From: Salvelinus alpinus
Lineage: Eukaryota > Chordata > Actinopteri > Salmoniformes > Salmonidae
Assembly (NCBI RefSeq): GCF_045679555.1
Contig: NC_092092.1
Span: 23,922,969-23,986,968 of the forward strand
Direction of reading: 5' to 3'
DNA: 64,000 nucleotides
The translations under genes were made by a program, and so were the position numbers. The notes beneath the pieces were generated by a model, which ran no database searches, was not told where the DNA came from, and saw only the letters and a list, made by a program, of their open reading frames with translations. This document shows positions 40,915 to 51,238 of the stretch, piece by piece; the stretch's first letter is position 1, and every line of letters starts with the position of its first letter.

Positions 40915-43860
40915 GTGTTGGTCCCATGTTTCATGAACTGAAATAAAAGATCACAGAAATGTTCCATATCCACAAAAAGCTTATTTCTCTCATTTTGTGC
41001 ACAAATTTGTTTACATCTCTGTTAGTGAGTATTTTTCCTTTAACAAGATAATCCATCCGCCTGACAGATGTGGCATATCAAGAAGCTGATTAAACAGCAT
41101 GATCATTACACAGGTGCACCTTGTGGACAATAAAAGGCCACCCTAAAATATGTAGTCTTCTCACACAACACAATGCCACAGATCAGCATGAAGAAAAGAC
41201 TGGGGAAAAAGGGTGAGGAGGGCGGGGTGCCTTGTAAGAATTCGCTGACGAGTAGGTAAACCACCACTACCCTACGTATTATTGGCCAAGGTGCAATCAT
41301 TGGAAAACAAAACTGGACGATCTACGATTAAGACTATCCTACCAACGGGACATTAAAAACTGTAATATCTTATGTTTCACCGAGACGTGGCTGAAAGACG
41401 ACATGGATAATATAGAGCTGGCTGGTTTCTCCGTGCATCGGCAGGACAGAGCAGCTACCTCTGGTAGGACGAGGGGCGGGGGTGTGTATCTATTTGTCAA
41501 TAACTGCTGGTGCGCAATGTCTAATATTAAAGAAGTCTCGAGGTATTGCTCGCCTGAGGTAGAATACCTTGTGATAAGCTGTAGACTACACTATCTACCA
41601 GGAGAGTTCTCATCTATATTATTCGTAGCTGTCTATTTACCACCACAAGCTGAAGACTGCACTCAACGAGCTGTATAAGGCCATAAGCAAACAAGAAAAT
41701 GCTCATCCAGAAGTGGCGCTCCTAGTGGCCGGGGACTTTAATGCAGGCAAACTCAAATCCGTTTGACCTAATTTCTGCCAGCATGTCACATGTGCAACCA
41801 GAGGAGAAAAAAAACTCTAGACCACCTTTACTGCACACACAGAGATGTGTACAAAGCTCGCCCTCCATTTGGCAGATCTGACCATAATTCTATCCTCCTG
41901 ATTCCTGCTTTCAAGAAAAAATGAACTAATCCGGACGCTTATAAGAATTCCCGCTATCCCCTCAGCCGAACCATCAAACAAAGCGTCAATACAGGACTAA
42001 GATTGAATCCTACTACACCGGCTCTGACGCTCATCGGATGAATTAGGGCTTGAAAAATATTACAGACTACAAAGGGAAACCCAGCAACGAGCTGCCCAGT
42101 GACGCGAGCCTACCAGACGAGCTAAATGCCTTTTATGCTCCCTTCGAGGCAAGCACAACTAAAGCATGCATGAGAGCAACAGCTGTTCAGGACGACTGTG
42201 TGATCACGCTCTCCGGAGCCGATGTGAGCAAGACCTTTAAACAGGTCAACATTCACAAAGCCGTGGGGCCAGACGGATTATCAGGACGTGTACTCAATGC
42301 ATGCTCGGACCAAATGGCAAGTGTCTTCACTGACATTTTCAACCTCTCCCAGACCGAGTCTGTAATACCTACATGTTTCAAAGTGAAGGTAACCTGCCTA
42401 AAATGATTACCGCCCCGTAGCACTCACGTGCTTTGAAAGGCTGGTCATGGCTCACATCAACACCATTATCCCAGAAACCCTAGACCTACTCCAATTCGCA
42501 CACCGCCCCAACAGATCCACAAATGATGCAATCTCAGTCGCACTCCACACTGCCCTTTCCCACCTGGACAAAAGGACCACCTATGTTAGAATGCTGTTCA
42601 TTCACTACAGCTCAGCGTTGAACATCATAGTGCCCATAAAGCTCATCACTAAGCTAAGGACCCTGGGACTAAACACCCCCCTCTGCAACTGGAACCTGGG
42701 TTCCCTGCTCGGCATCTGCCCGTAAGGCGCTACAGATGGTAGTGCGTACTGCCCAGTACATCACTGTGGCCAAGCTTCCTGCCATCCAGGACCTATATAC
42801 CAGGCAGTGTCAGAGGAAGGTCCAAAAAATGGACAAAGACTCCAGTCACTCCTGTCATAGAATAGTCTATCTGTTACAGCACGTCAATCGGTACCAGAGC
42901 GCCAAGTCTAGGACCAAAAGGCTCCTTAACAGCTTCTACCCCCAAGCCATAAGACTGCTGAAAAATGTATCAAATGACCACCCGGACTATTTACATTGAC
43001 CCCCCCCCCCCCCCCTTTGTTTTTACTCTGCGACTACTCGCTGTCTATTATCTATACATAGTCACTTTACAAATTACCTCGACTAACCTGTACCCCGCAC
43101 ATTGAGTCGGTACCGGTACACCCTGTATATAGCCTCGTTATGTAATTTTCTTTATTTAAAAAAAAATGTACTTTGGTTTATTTAGTAAATATTTTCTTAA
43201 CTCCATTGTTGGTTAAGGGCTTGTAAGTAAGCATTTCATGGTAAGGTCGACTCCTGTTGTATTTGGCGCATGTGACAAATACAATTTGATTTGTTGTCTC
43301 AAGTTTTGAGGGAGTGTGAAATTGGCATGCGGACTGCAGTAATGTCCACCAGAGCTGTTGCCAAATAATTGCATGTTAATTTCTCTACCATAAGCAGCCT
43401 CCAACGTAGTTCTAGAGAATTTGGCAGTACGTCCAACCAGCCTCACAACCGCGGACCACGTGTAACCACTCCAGCACAGGACCTTCACATCTGGCGTATT
43501 CACCTGCGGGATCGTCTGAGACCAGACAGCACATATCACAAGGATATGTACACCATTCCTGGAAGCTGAAAATGTCCCATTTCTTCCATGGCCTGCATGC
43601 TCACCAGACATGTCATCCATTGAGCATGTTTGGAATGCTCTTGATCAACGTGTGTTCCAGTTCTCGCCAATATCCAGCAACTTCGCACAGCCATTGCAGA
43701 GGAGTGGGACAATATTCCACAGGCCACGATCAACAGTCAGACAAACTCTATGCGAGGGAGATATCGCGCTGTATGAGGCAAATGGTGGTCACACCAGATA
43801 CTGACTGGTTTTTGGATCCACGCCCCTACTTTAAAAATAAAAAGGCATGTGTGACCAACG
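40915..43860 (+). mobile_element. Tc1-like transposon remnant split by a LINE
   Basis: The left part (40915-41183, caagaagctgattaaacagc, gtgcaccttgtggacaataa) continues at 43296 (gtctcaagttttgagggagt). The right part codes on the + strand for a Tc1 HTH half (TISSLQRSSREFGST, GPRVTTPAQDLHI) and a C-terminal half (WPACSPDMSSIEHVWNAL) joined by an internal deletion; the catalytic centre is gone. Confidence 0.82.
41184..43295 (+). mobile_element. Jockey/Rex1-like LINE inserted in the Tc1 remnant
   Basis: Same family as 15582-18540: RTRGGGVYLFVNN, a GDFNAGKLKS-like block, then RT blocks [11 protein letters not shown] and [17 protein letters not shown] has become FIHY, the YADD region is deleted and a C-terminal part (QDLYTRQCQRK) follows. 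The tail is gcatttcatggtaaggtcga. It is non-functional. Confidence 0.85.
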
Positions 43861-43998
43861 TGAGTCATTCTTTACCTTTTTTGGATTATTTGTTACCATT
43901 TTATAACATTTTGTCTTATATATTTTCACTTTGTCATATTGTTACCTTTTGTTGAATAATTTCTCATACAGCATATCATTAAGAAAATCTTTATTTTC

Positions 43999-44250
43999 CA
44001 GGCCCTATCATCCCTTTCTTTCCTGGAGAGGTTGGACCTGAGCTACAACCAGCTTCAGTGGCTCCTGCCTGACTTCTCCCACAGCCTGTCCTCTCTTCTG
44101 GAGCTCTGCGTAGACTAAAACAGCTGGACGTTCTGGGCATGGAGAAGTTTGAAAACCTCAGGAAACTGCACCTCAGCCACAACCACCTCCTGGATGATGG
44201 CGCTCGGGGCCCTGAGGGACCTATCCCGCCTCTGCCACCTCAACCTCCAG
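43999..44250 (+). pseudogene. Leucine-rich-repeat gene fragment, broken
   Basis: After an acceptor-like ttattttccag the frame reads ALSSLSFLERLDLSYNQLQW then SHSLSSLLEL, classic LRR sequence. A stop follows at 44116, and the LRR pattern continues in a shifted frame (MEKFENLRKLHLSHNHL) and then returns to the first frame (LGALRDLSRLCHLNLQ). Two frameshifts and a stop indicate a pseudogene. I cannot name the parent; Toll-like receptors and other extracellular LRR proteins are options. Confidence 0.75.
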
Positions 44251-44353
44251 GTTGATATTTCATGTCATCTTGTTTGTCTTCAGTTCAGAATATGTGCAAT
44301 TTGATTATTGTGTTGTCCTGAAACAATAAAAAATGAAATATTGAAAAAATATA

Positions 44354-45032
44354 CAGTAATCCCTCGTTTATCGCGGGGGTTACGTTCCGAAAATGACCCG
44401 CGATAAGTGAAATCCGCGAAATAGAATTTTTTTTTTTTTTTTTACAATTAGCAACTATTACATGTATACAAATACAGTGACTCACGTGTAGGCCGTTTCA
44501 CTGCTCTTCAGACTGGGCCGCTGCATCCTGACTGCGCTCTGCAGTGTTCTCTTCTTCTGAAGCCCGCGGTGCAGGTGTGTTTGTTCGGGAGAAGAACATA
44601 GTGATAGGCAGCTGTTGTCGCTCTTTTTTTCTTCTTTGCAAAAAGATCCTTGTACACCGACATGCCACCATCGATTACGTTGGAGAACTGTAATGAACGG
44701 CTCATCAAAGGGTCCCATTCCTCAGCTACTCGCTTAAGTTCAGTGGCCATTCGCACCATGGTTGCTAAGCGACCAAGCGTTAGTCCTTCCTTCCTTCCTG
44801 GCCAACTTAATGTAAATTTGCCAAGCTGTTTTATGTACGTACACATAACTGCACGAGACGACAAAATTATAGCACAATTCGTAGCATGTTTTGATACAAG
44901 AAGCGGGAGTGAGTTTTTAGCGAATCAGAATGCAGAGCACAATGCACCAAAAAAAAATAAAAAATGCATTATGAAAATCCGCGAAATAGCGAATCCGCGA
45001 TAAGTGAACCGCGAAGTGGCGAGGGATCACTG
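44354..45032 (-). mobile_element. Tigger/pogo-like transposon, 679 bp, TA-flanked
   Basis: The ends are cagtaatccctcgtttatcg and cagtgatccctcgccacttc on the other strand, with TA on each side. Subterminal 'ccgcgaaat' and 'gcgataagtgaa' motifs are typical of Tigger elements. A - strand frame (44864-44508) resembles only the C-terminal end of a Tigger transposase (EEWDPLMSRSLQFSN, GGMSVYKDLFAKKK). The DDE core is absent. Confidence 0.85.
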
Positions 45033-45110
45033 TATAACCTGCAGGGGAACCAGGTCCCTGTCCCGAAAGAGGGTTTGCTGACCAGGCAGCAAAGTCTAGC
45101 GGTATTAAAA
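45033..45110 (+). pseudogene. LRR gene fragment beyond the Tigger insertion
   Basis: Immediately right of the Tigger end the sequence reads NLQGNQVPVPKEGLLTRQQS, continuing the LRR style of 44,000-44,250. It loses coding character within about 80 bp. Confidence 0.55.
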
Positions 45111-45149
45111 CCTGTTATGTGTATATTTTGGCCATTTAGTAAAATCTCT

Positions 45150-45290
45150 TATAATATATGCCATTTAGCAGACGCTTTTATCCAAGACTTAATCATGTGT
45201 GCATACATTTTACGTATGGGTGATCCCAGGAATCGAACCCACTATCCTGGCGTTACAAGCACCAAGCTCTACCAACTGAGCTTCAAATGA
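45150..45290 (-). mobile_element. tRNA-Thr-like SINE fragment
   Basis: On the - strand, gctcagttggtagagc, a TGT anticodon-like loop (gcttgtaacgcc) and gtgggttcgattcc form most of a tRNA body with A and B boxes. The acceptor stem is missing and a catttagcagac SINE tail is attached, so it is a SINE, not a tRNA gene. Confidence 0.7.
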
Positions 45291-45651
45291 CCTTATCCAG
45301 CTAAAACAAAATAATAAAATAAATTATTTAAAGGGAAACTTCACCGCTAGACATTTTGGAGTGTTTTTCTAGTCTCCCTACATAATTATGAGTGATGAGA
45401 GGGTGTTTCAGACATAATTATGAGTGATGAGAGGGTGTTTCAGACATAATTCTGCACTATAGCTGTATTTTTTTATTTTCGCCCTGGGAGAGTTCAACCA
45501 ATTGGCTATTTGATTGAGCCTGCTGTCTGATCTAAAAATGAATGGTGTCATATTTTAGAGCAATTATTGTGTTTTGCTGATTGCACGATCACATCACGCT
45601 AACAGCAAGTAGATATGGTTGGCCTTGATCAATAGAGCCATGTTTTATATT

Positions 45652-47405
45652 TCTTTTAATTTTGCCTTTATTTAACCAGGTAAGCTAGTTGAGAACAAGT
45701 TCTCATTTACAACTGCGACCTGGCCAAGATAAAGCAAAGCAGTGCGACAGAAACAACATAGAGTTACACATGGAATAAACAAGCGTACAGTCAATAACAC
45801 AATAGAAAAAAAGAGAGTCTATATACAGTGTGTGCAAATGGCATGAGGTGGTAAGGCAATAAATAGGCCATAGTAGCAAAGTAATGACAATTTAGCAGAT
45901 TAACACTGGAGTGATAGATGAGCAGATGATGGTGTGTAAGTAGTGATACTGGTGTGCAAAAGAGCAGCAAAGTAAATAAAAACAATATAGGGATGAGGTA
46001 GGTAGATCGGATGGGCAATTCACAGATGGAATATGTACAACTGCAGCGATCGGTTAGCTGCTCAGATAGCTGATGTTTAAAGTTAGTGAGGGAAATGTAA
46101 GTCTCCAGCTTCAGCGATTTTTGCAATTTGTTCCAGTCACTGGCAGCAGAGAACTGGAAGGAAAGGCGGCCAAAGGAGGTGTTGGCTTTGGGGATGACCA
46201 GTGAGATATACCTGCTGGAGCGCGTGCTACAGGTGGGTGTTGTTATCTCGTGACCAGTGAGCTGAGATAAGGCGGAGCTTTACCTAGCATAGACTTATAG
46301 ATGACTGGAGCCAGTGGGTCTGGCGACGAATATGTAGTGAGGGCCAGCCGACTAGAGCATACAGGTCGCAGTGGTGGGTGGTATAAGGCGCTTTGATAAC
46401 AAAACGGATGGCACTGTGATAGACTACATCCAATTTACTGAGTAGAGTATTGGAAGCTATTTTGTAGATGACATCGCCGAAGTCGAGGATTGGTAGGACA
46501 GTCCGTTTTACTAGGGTAAGTTTTGCGGCGTGAGTGAAGGAGGCTTTGTTGCGAAATAGAAAGCCGATTCTAGATTTGATTTTGGATTGGAGATGTTTGA
46601 TATGAGTCTGGAAGGAGAGTTTACGGTCTAGCCAGACACCTAGGTATTTGTAGTTGTCCACATATTCTAGGTCAGAACCGTCCAGAGTAGTGATGCTAGT
46701 CGGGCAGGCAGGTGCGGGCAGCGAACGGTTGAAAAGCATGCATTTAGTTTTACTAGCGTTTAAGAGCAGTTGGAGGCCACGGAAGGAGTGTTGTATGGCA
46801 TTGAAGCTCGTTTGGAGGTTAGTTAACACAGTGTCCAAAGAAGGGCCAGAGGTATACAGAATGGTGTCGTCTGCATACAGGTGGATCAGGGAATCACCCG
46901 CAGCAGGAGCGACATCGTTGATATATACAGAGAAAAGAGTCGGCCCGAGAATTGAATCCTGTGGTACCCCCATAGAGACTGCCAGAGGTCCGGACAACAG
47001 GCCCTCCGACTTGACACACTGAACTCTGTCTGCGAAGTAGTTGGTGAACCAAGCGAGGCAGTTATTTGAGAAACCAAGGCTATTGAGTCTGCCGATAAGA
47101 ATGCAGTGATTGACAGAGTCGAAAGCCTTGGCCAGGTCGATGAAGACGGCTGCACAGTACTATCTTTTATCGATGGCGTTTATGATATTGTTTAGTACCT
47201 TGAGCGTGGCTGAGGTGCACCCATGACCAGCTCGGAAACCGGATTGCACAGTGGAGAAGGTAGGGTGGGATTTGAAATGGTCAGTGATCTGTTTATTAAC
47301 TTGGCTTTCAAAGTCTTTAGAAAGGCAGGGCAGGATGGATATAGGTCTATAACAGTTTGGGTCCACAGTTTGGGCAGGTTTTTCAAAATGGGGGCAGTAC
47401 TAGTT
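45652..47405 (-). mobile_element. Non-LTR retrotransposon (LINE), 5' truncated
   Basis: On the - strand: RT blocks NYRPISILP-like (CYRPISILPCLSK), FRAGHGCTSATL, GVPQDSILGPTLFSVYIND, HLYADDTILYTSG, KYLGVWLDRKLSF. It then follows the C-terminal region DFGDVIYKIASNTLLSKLD. Frameshifts near 46,340, 46,990 and 47,160 break it. The 3' end is cctggttaaataaaggcaaa. A second copy lies at 56372-57253. Confidence 0.88.
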
Positions 47406-47474
47406 TACAGGTTCACAGGAGCTATATTACCATGCACTCACTGTCTATCCGAGATGGCTAAATAAATAGCTACA

Positions 47475-47660
47475 ATGGCTGCTTCTGATGATTCCTCTTT
47501 CCAAGAAGAGCTGGATGACACATTTTATTTTTGATGTCCTGTTACATAGGAACATACAGCCGGAATACACTTTAGAGGAGTTGAGACAGTGAGAAAAATA
47601 ATTGCAAAACCAGCAAGCAGCGGCGGCAGCCTAGACCAGCTGGACCAGGACTCAGGAGGA
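47475..47660 (+). pseudogene. Decayed coding fragment of unknown gene
   Basis: It starts MAASDDSSFQEELDDTFYF, then after a frameshift DVLLHRNIQPEYTLEELRQ, with stops after that and an Ala run. A donor-like gagtaagt follows. It looks like a fragment of a multi-copy teleost gene, but I do not recognise it with certainty. Confidence 0.4.
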
Positions 47661-47951
47661 TAAATGAAAAACGAGTAAGTTGTTTTGTGGTCGGTAGCTA
47701 GCTAGCAATATAAGCTCTCTTTTTAAACAAGTCACTGTGACACTGGCAGTGTTGTTCAGTACAGTAGCATTTGGTGATTGATTCGGCCATAACGGGGCTT
47801 GCTAGTACCACTACCAGCCAAGATAACCAAGTTTGCTATACCTAAACTGTACTGTAGTCTAACGTTATAGCTAACTAGGCTCAGTGCCTCTTAGAAGAAA
47901 AGCTGTAGAATTGTTTTGATGATGATGGGGGAGAGTAAAGGAATGACTTTG

Positions 47952-48401
47952 AGGGCCTCCCGGGTGGCGCAGTGGTCTAGGGCACTGCATCGCAGTGCTA
48001 GCTGCGCCACCAGAGTCTCTGGGTTCGCGCCCAGGCTCTGTCGCAGCCGGCCGCGACCAGGAGGTCCGTGGGGCGACGCACAATTGGCATAGCGTCGTCC
48101 GGGTTAGGGAGGGTTTGGCCGGTAGGGATATCCTTGTCTCATCGCGCTCCAGCGACTCCTGTGGCGGGCCGGGCGCAGTGCGCGCTAACCAAGGGGGCCA
48201 GGTACACAGTGTTTCCTCCGACACTGTGTTAAGAAGCAGTGCGGCTTGGTTGGGTTGTGCTTCGGAGGACGCATGGCTTTCGACCTTCGTCTCTCCCGAG
48301 CCCGTACGGGAGTTGTAGCGATGAGACAAGATAGTAATTACTAGCGATTGGATACCACGAAAATTGGGGAGAAAATGGGATAAAAAAATATATATTAAAA
48401 A
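47952..48401 (+). mobile_element. tRNA-derived SINE with 15-bp target duplication
   Basis: The head gcctcccgggtggcgcagtg gtctagggcactgcatcgca has a tRNA-like A box (TGGCGCAGTGG) and B box (GGGTTCGCGCCC). The tail ends in A-rich sequence. The flanks aaaggaatgactttg match at 47937-47951 and 48402-48416. Confidence 0.9.
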
Positions 48402-48509
48402 AAAGGAATGACTTTGGCTTTGACTCATATTAGTCTTGGAATAACTATACTTGTGCGGTATAACTAGCTAACTAACATGTGTCTGTGAGATGTCTCATAC
48501 AGTGCATTC

Positions 48510-49755
48510 GTTAGCCTTATTCTAAAATTGATTAAATAGTTTTTCCCCCCAACCCTCATCAATCTTCACACAATACCTCATAATAACAAAGCAAAAATAG
48601 GTAATTTTTTTTGCAAATGTATAAAAATAAACTGATATCACATTTACATAAGTATTCAGATCCTTTACTCAGTACTTTATTGAAGCACCTTTGGCAGCGA
48701 TTACAGCCTTGAGTCTTCTTTGGTATGACGGTACAAGCTTGCCACTCCTGTATTTGGAGAGTTTTACCCATTCTTCTCTGCAGATCCTCTCAAGCTCTGT
48801 CAGGTTGGATGGGGAGCGTCGCTGCACAGCTATTTTCAGGTCTCTCCAGAGATGTTTGATCGGGTTCAAGTCCAGCCTCTGGCTGGGCCACTCAAGAACA
48901 TTCAGAGACTTGTCCCAAAGCCACTCCTGCGTTGTTTTGGCTGTGTGCTTAAGGTTGTTGTCCTGTTGGAAGGTGAACCTTGGCCCTAGTCTGAGGTCCT
49001 GAGTGCTCTGGAGGAGGTTTTCTTCAAGGATCTCTCTGTACTTCGCTCCATTCATCTTTCCCTCGACCCTGACTAGTCTCCCTGTCCCTGCCGCTGAGAA
49101 GTGGCTTCCGTGAGGGCACTCTACCATAAAGGCCTGATTGGTGGAGTGCTGCAGAGATGGCTGTCCTTCTGGAAGGTTCTCCCATCTCCACAGAGGAACT
49201 CTGGAGCAATGTCAGAGTGACCATCGGGTTCTTGGTCACCTCCCTGACCAAGGCCCTTCTCCCCCGATTGCTCAGATTGGCCAGGCGGCCAGCTCTAAAA
49301 AGAGTCTTGGTGGTTCCAAACTTCTTCCATTTAAAAATGATGGAGGCCACTGGGTTCTTGGGGACCTTCAATGCTGCAATTTTTGGTACCCATCCACCGA
49401 TCTGTGCCTCGACACAATCCCGTCTCGGAGTTCTACAGACAATTCCTTCGACCTCATGGCTTGGTTTTTGCCCTGACATGCACTGTCAACTGTGGGAGCT
49501 TATAGACAGGTGTGTGCCTTTCCAAATCATGTCCAATCAATTGATTTTACCACAGGTGGACTCCAATCAAGTTGTAGAAACATCTCAAGGATGATCAATG
49601 GAAACAGGATGCACCTGAGCTCAATTTCGAGCAATGCTTATATAAATAAGGTATTTATTTTTTATTTTTAATACATTTGCAATAAATAAATCGTCATTAT
49701 GGGGTATTGTGTAGATGAATGAGGAAAAAAATGTATTGAATACATTTTAGAATGA
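48510..49755 (-). mobile_element. Tc1-like transposon with internal deletion
   Basis: - strand transposase: HTH part (49479 downward; AALKVPKNPVASIIFKWKKF; ALHQSGLYGRVPSRKPLL) joined directly to the C-terminal part (SAAGTGRLVRVEGKMNGAKY; TFQQDNNLKHTAK; LNPIKHLWRDL). The segment with the first catalytic Asp (WSDE) is deleted at about 49,108 and the final Glu has become Lys. It is the same family as 1-654. Confidence 0.9.
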
Positions 49756-50134
49756 CATGCTGACCAGACCGCTTGCGATCCGGACACGCAGGTTAAAATA
49801 TCAAGATGAACTCAAACAACTATTATTTGAGGACAGGTCGAAAAAGCAAACATTTATGGCAATTTAGGGTTGTTATTTTACCTGGAATGCACAAGGTCCT
49901 CTACTCCGACAATTAGTCCACAGATAAAAGGGTAAATAGAGTTTGTTTCTAGTAATCTTTCCTCCTTCAGGCTTCTTCTTCTTCTTTGGACTTTATATGG
50001 CGGTTGGTCACCAACTTTAAGGTGCATTCCCACCACCAACTGGACTGGAGTGTGGACCTCAGTTCATCTTTCAATCACTCACGTGGGTATATGCTCCTAA
50101 AAAACAATGAGACACAAATAGAACCAAGTTCGCT

Positions 50135-50908
50135 GGCCATGGCAGAACACTGACATTCCTGTCTTGCAGGAAATCACGCACAGAACGAGCAGTATGGCTG
50201 GTGGCATTGTCATGCTGGAGGGTCATGTCAGGATGAGCCTGCAGGAAGGTTACCACATGAGAGAGGAGGATGTCTTCCCTGTAACGCACAGCGTTGAGAT
50301 TGCCTGCAATAACAACAAGCTCAGTCCGATGATGCTGTGACACACCGCCCCAGACCATGACGGACCCTCCACCTCCAAATCAAACCCGCTCCAGAGTACA
50401 AGGCCTCGGTGTAACGCTCATTCCTTCGAAGACAAACGCAAATCTGACCATCACCCCTGGTGAGACAAAACCATGACTCATTAGTGAAGAGCACTTTTTG
50501 CCAGTCCTGTCTGGTCCAGCGATGGTGGGTTTGTGCCCATAGGTGACATTGTTGCCGGTGATGTCTGGTGAGGACCTGCCTTACAACAGGCCTACAAGCC
50601 CTCAGTCCAGCCTCTCTCAGCCTATTGCGGACAGTCTGAGCACTGATGGACGGATTGTGCGTTCCTGGTGTAACTTAGTTGTTGTTGCCATCCTGTACCT
50701 GTCCCACAGGTATGATGTTCAGATGTACCGATCCTGTGCACGTGGTGTTACACGTGGTCTGCCACTGCGAGGACGATCAGCTGCCCGTCCTGTCTCCCTG
50801 TAGCGCTGTCTTAGGCATCTCACAGTACAGACATTGAAATGTATTGCCCTGACCACATCTGCAGTCCTCATGCCTCCTTGCAGCATGCCTAAGGCACGTT
50901 CACGCAGA
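50135..50908 (-). mobile_element. Tc1-like transposon fragment (different family)
   Basis: - strand: RERALGMLQGGMRTADVVRA, RQRYRETGRAADRPRSGRPR (HTH and hook), and further on MVWGGVSQHHRTELVVIAGN and LQHDNATSHTARSVRDFLQ. Both ends are cut off; the 5' side is interrupted by the gypsy LTR. Confidence 0.82.
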
Positions 50909-51217
50909 CAGTATTCACTGTCTATGCACACTAGGTAAGACCTGGGCGGACCACCCCCTGTATTTTGGTTAGTGCACCAGGTGGTGCAAGTTAGGTAAGG
51001 TAGGAGAGGGGGCTTTGACATTTACTTTCTTTTCTTTGGTTCCGTCCAGCTCCTTTTCCCCATATTACCGTGTGAAGGAATAAATTCCTAGTAAACGGTA
51101 AATTCTTTGCCTTTTGTCATCCTTACTCGCACCTACGGTCCCATACCTCTTTCGTACCACAGGGAGTTGAGTTGTAGCAGGGTGTTGCATTCTCTCTTCC
51201 TAGAGGCGTGCGTAACG
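50909..51217 (+). repeat. 5' LTR of the Gmr1-like gypsy element
   Basis: It matches 57735-58035 from agtattcactgtctatgcac through ccatattac and gaggaataaattccta to the gcgtaac end, with substitutions and small indels, so the copy is old. Its left edge abuts Tc1 sequence and may lack the first bases. Confidence 0.85.
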
Positions 51218-51220
51218 TAA

Positions 51221-51238
51221 TGGGGGCTCATCCGGGAT
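51221..51238 (+). other. Primer binding site, tRNA-Pro type
   Basis: tgggggctcatccgggat lies 3 bp after the 5' LTR. It differs by one base from the well-known tRNA-Pro primer binding site. Confidence 0.7.

Noticed and set aside
45190-45290. tRNA-Thr gene on the - strand
   Set aside because: The acceptor stem is missing and the tRNA body runs into a SINE tail, so it is a SINE relic.
50543-50803. Open frame on the + strand over the Tc1 fragment
   Set aside because: The recognisable transposase lies on the opposite strand; this frame is its shadow.
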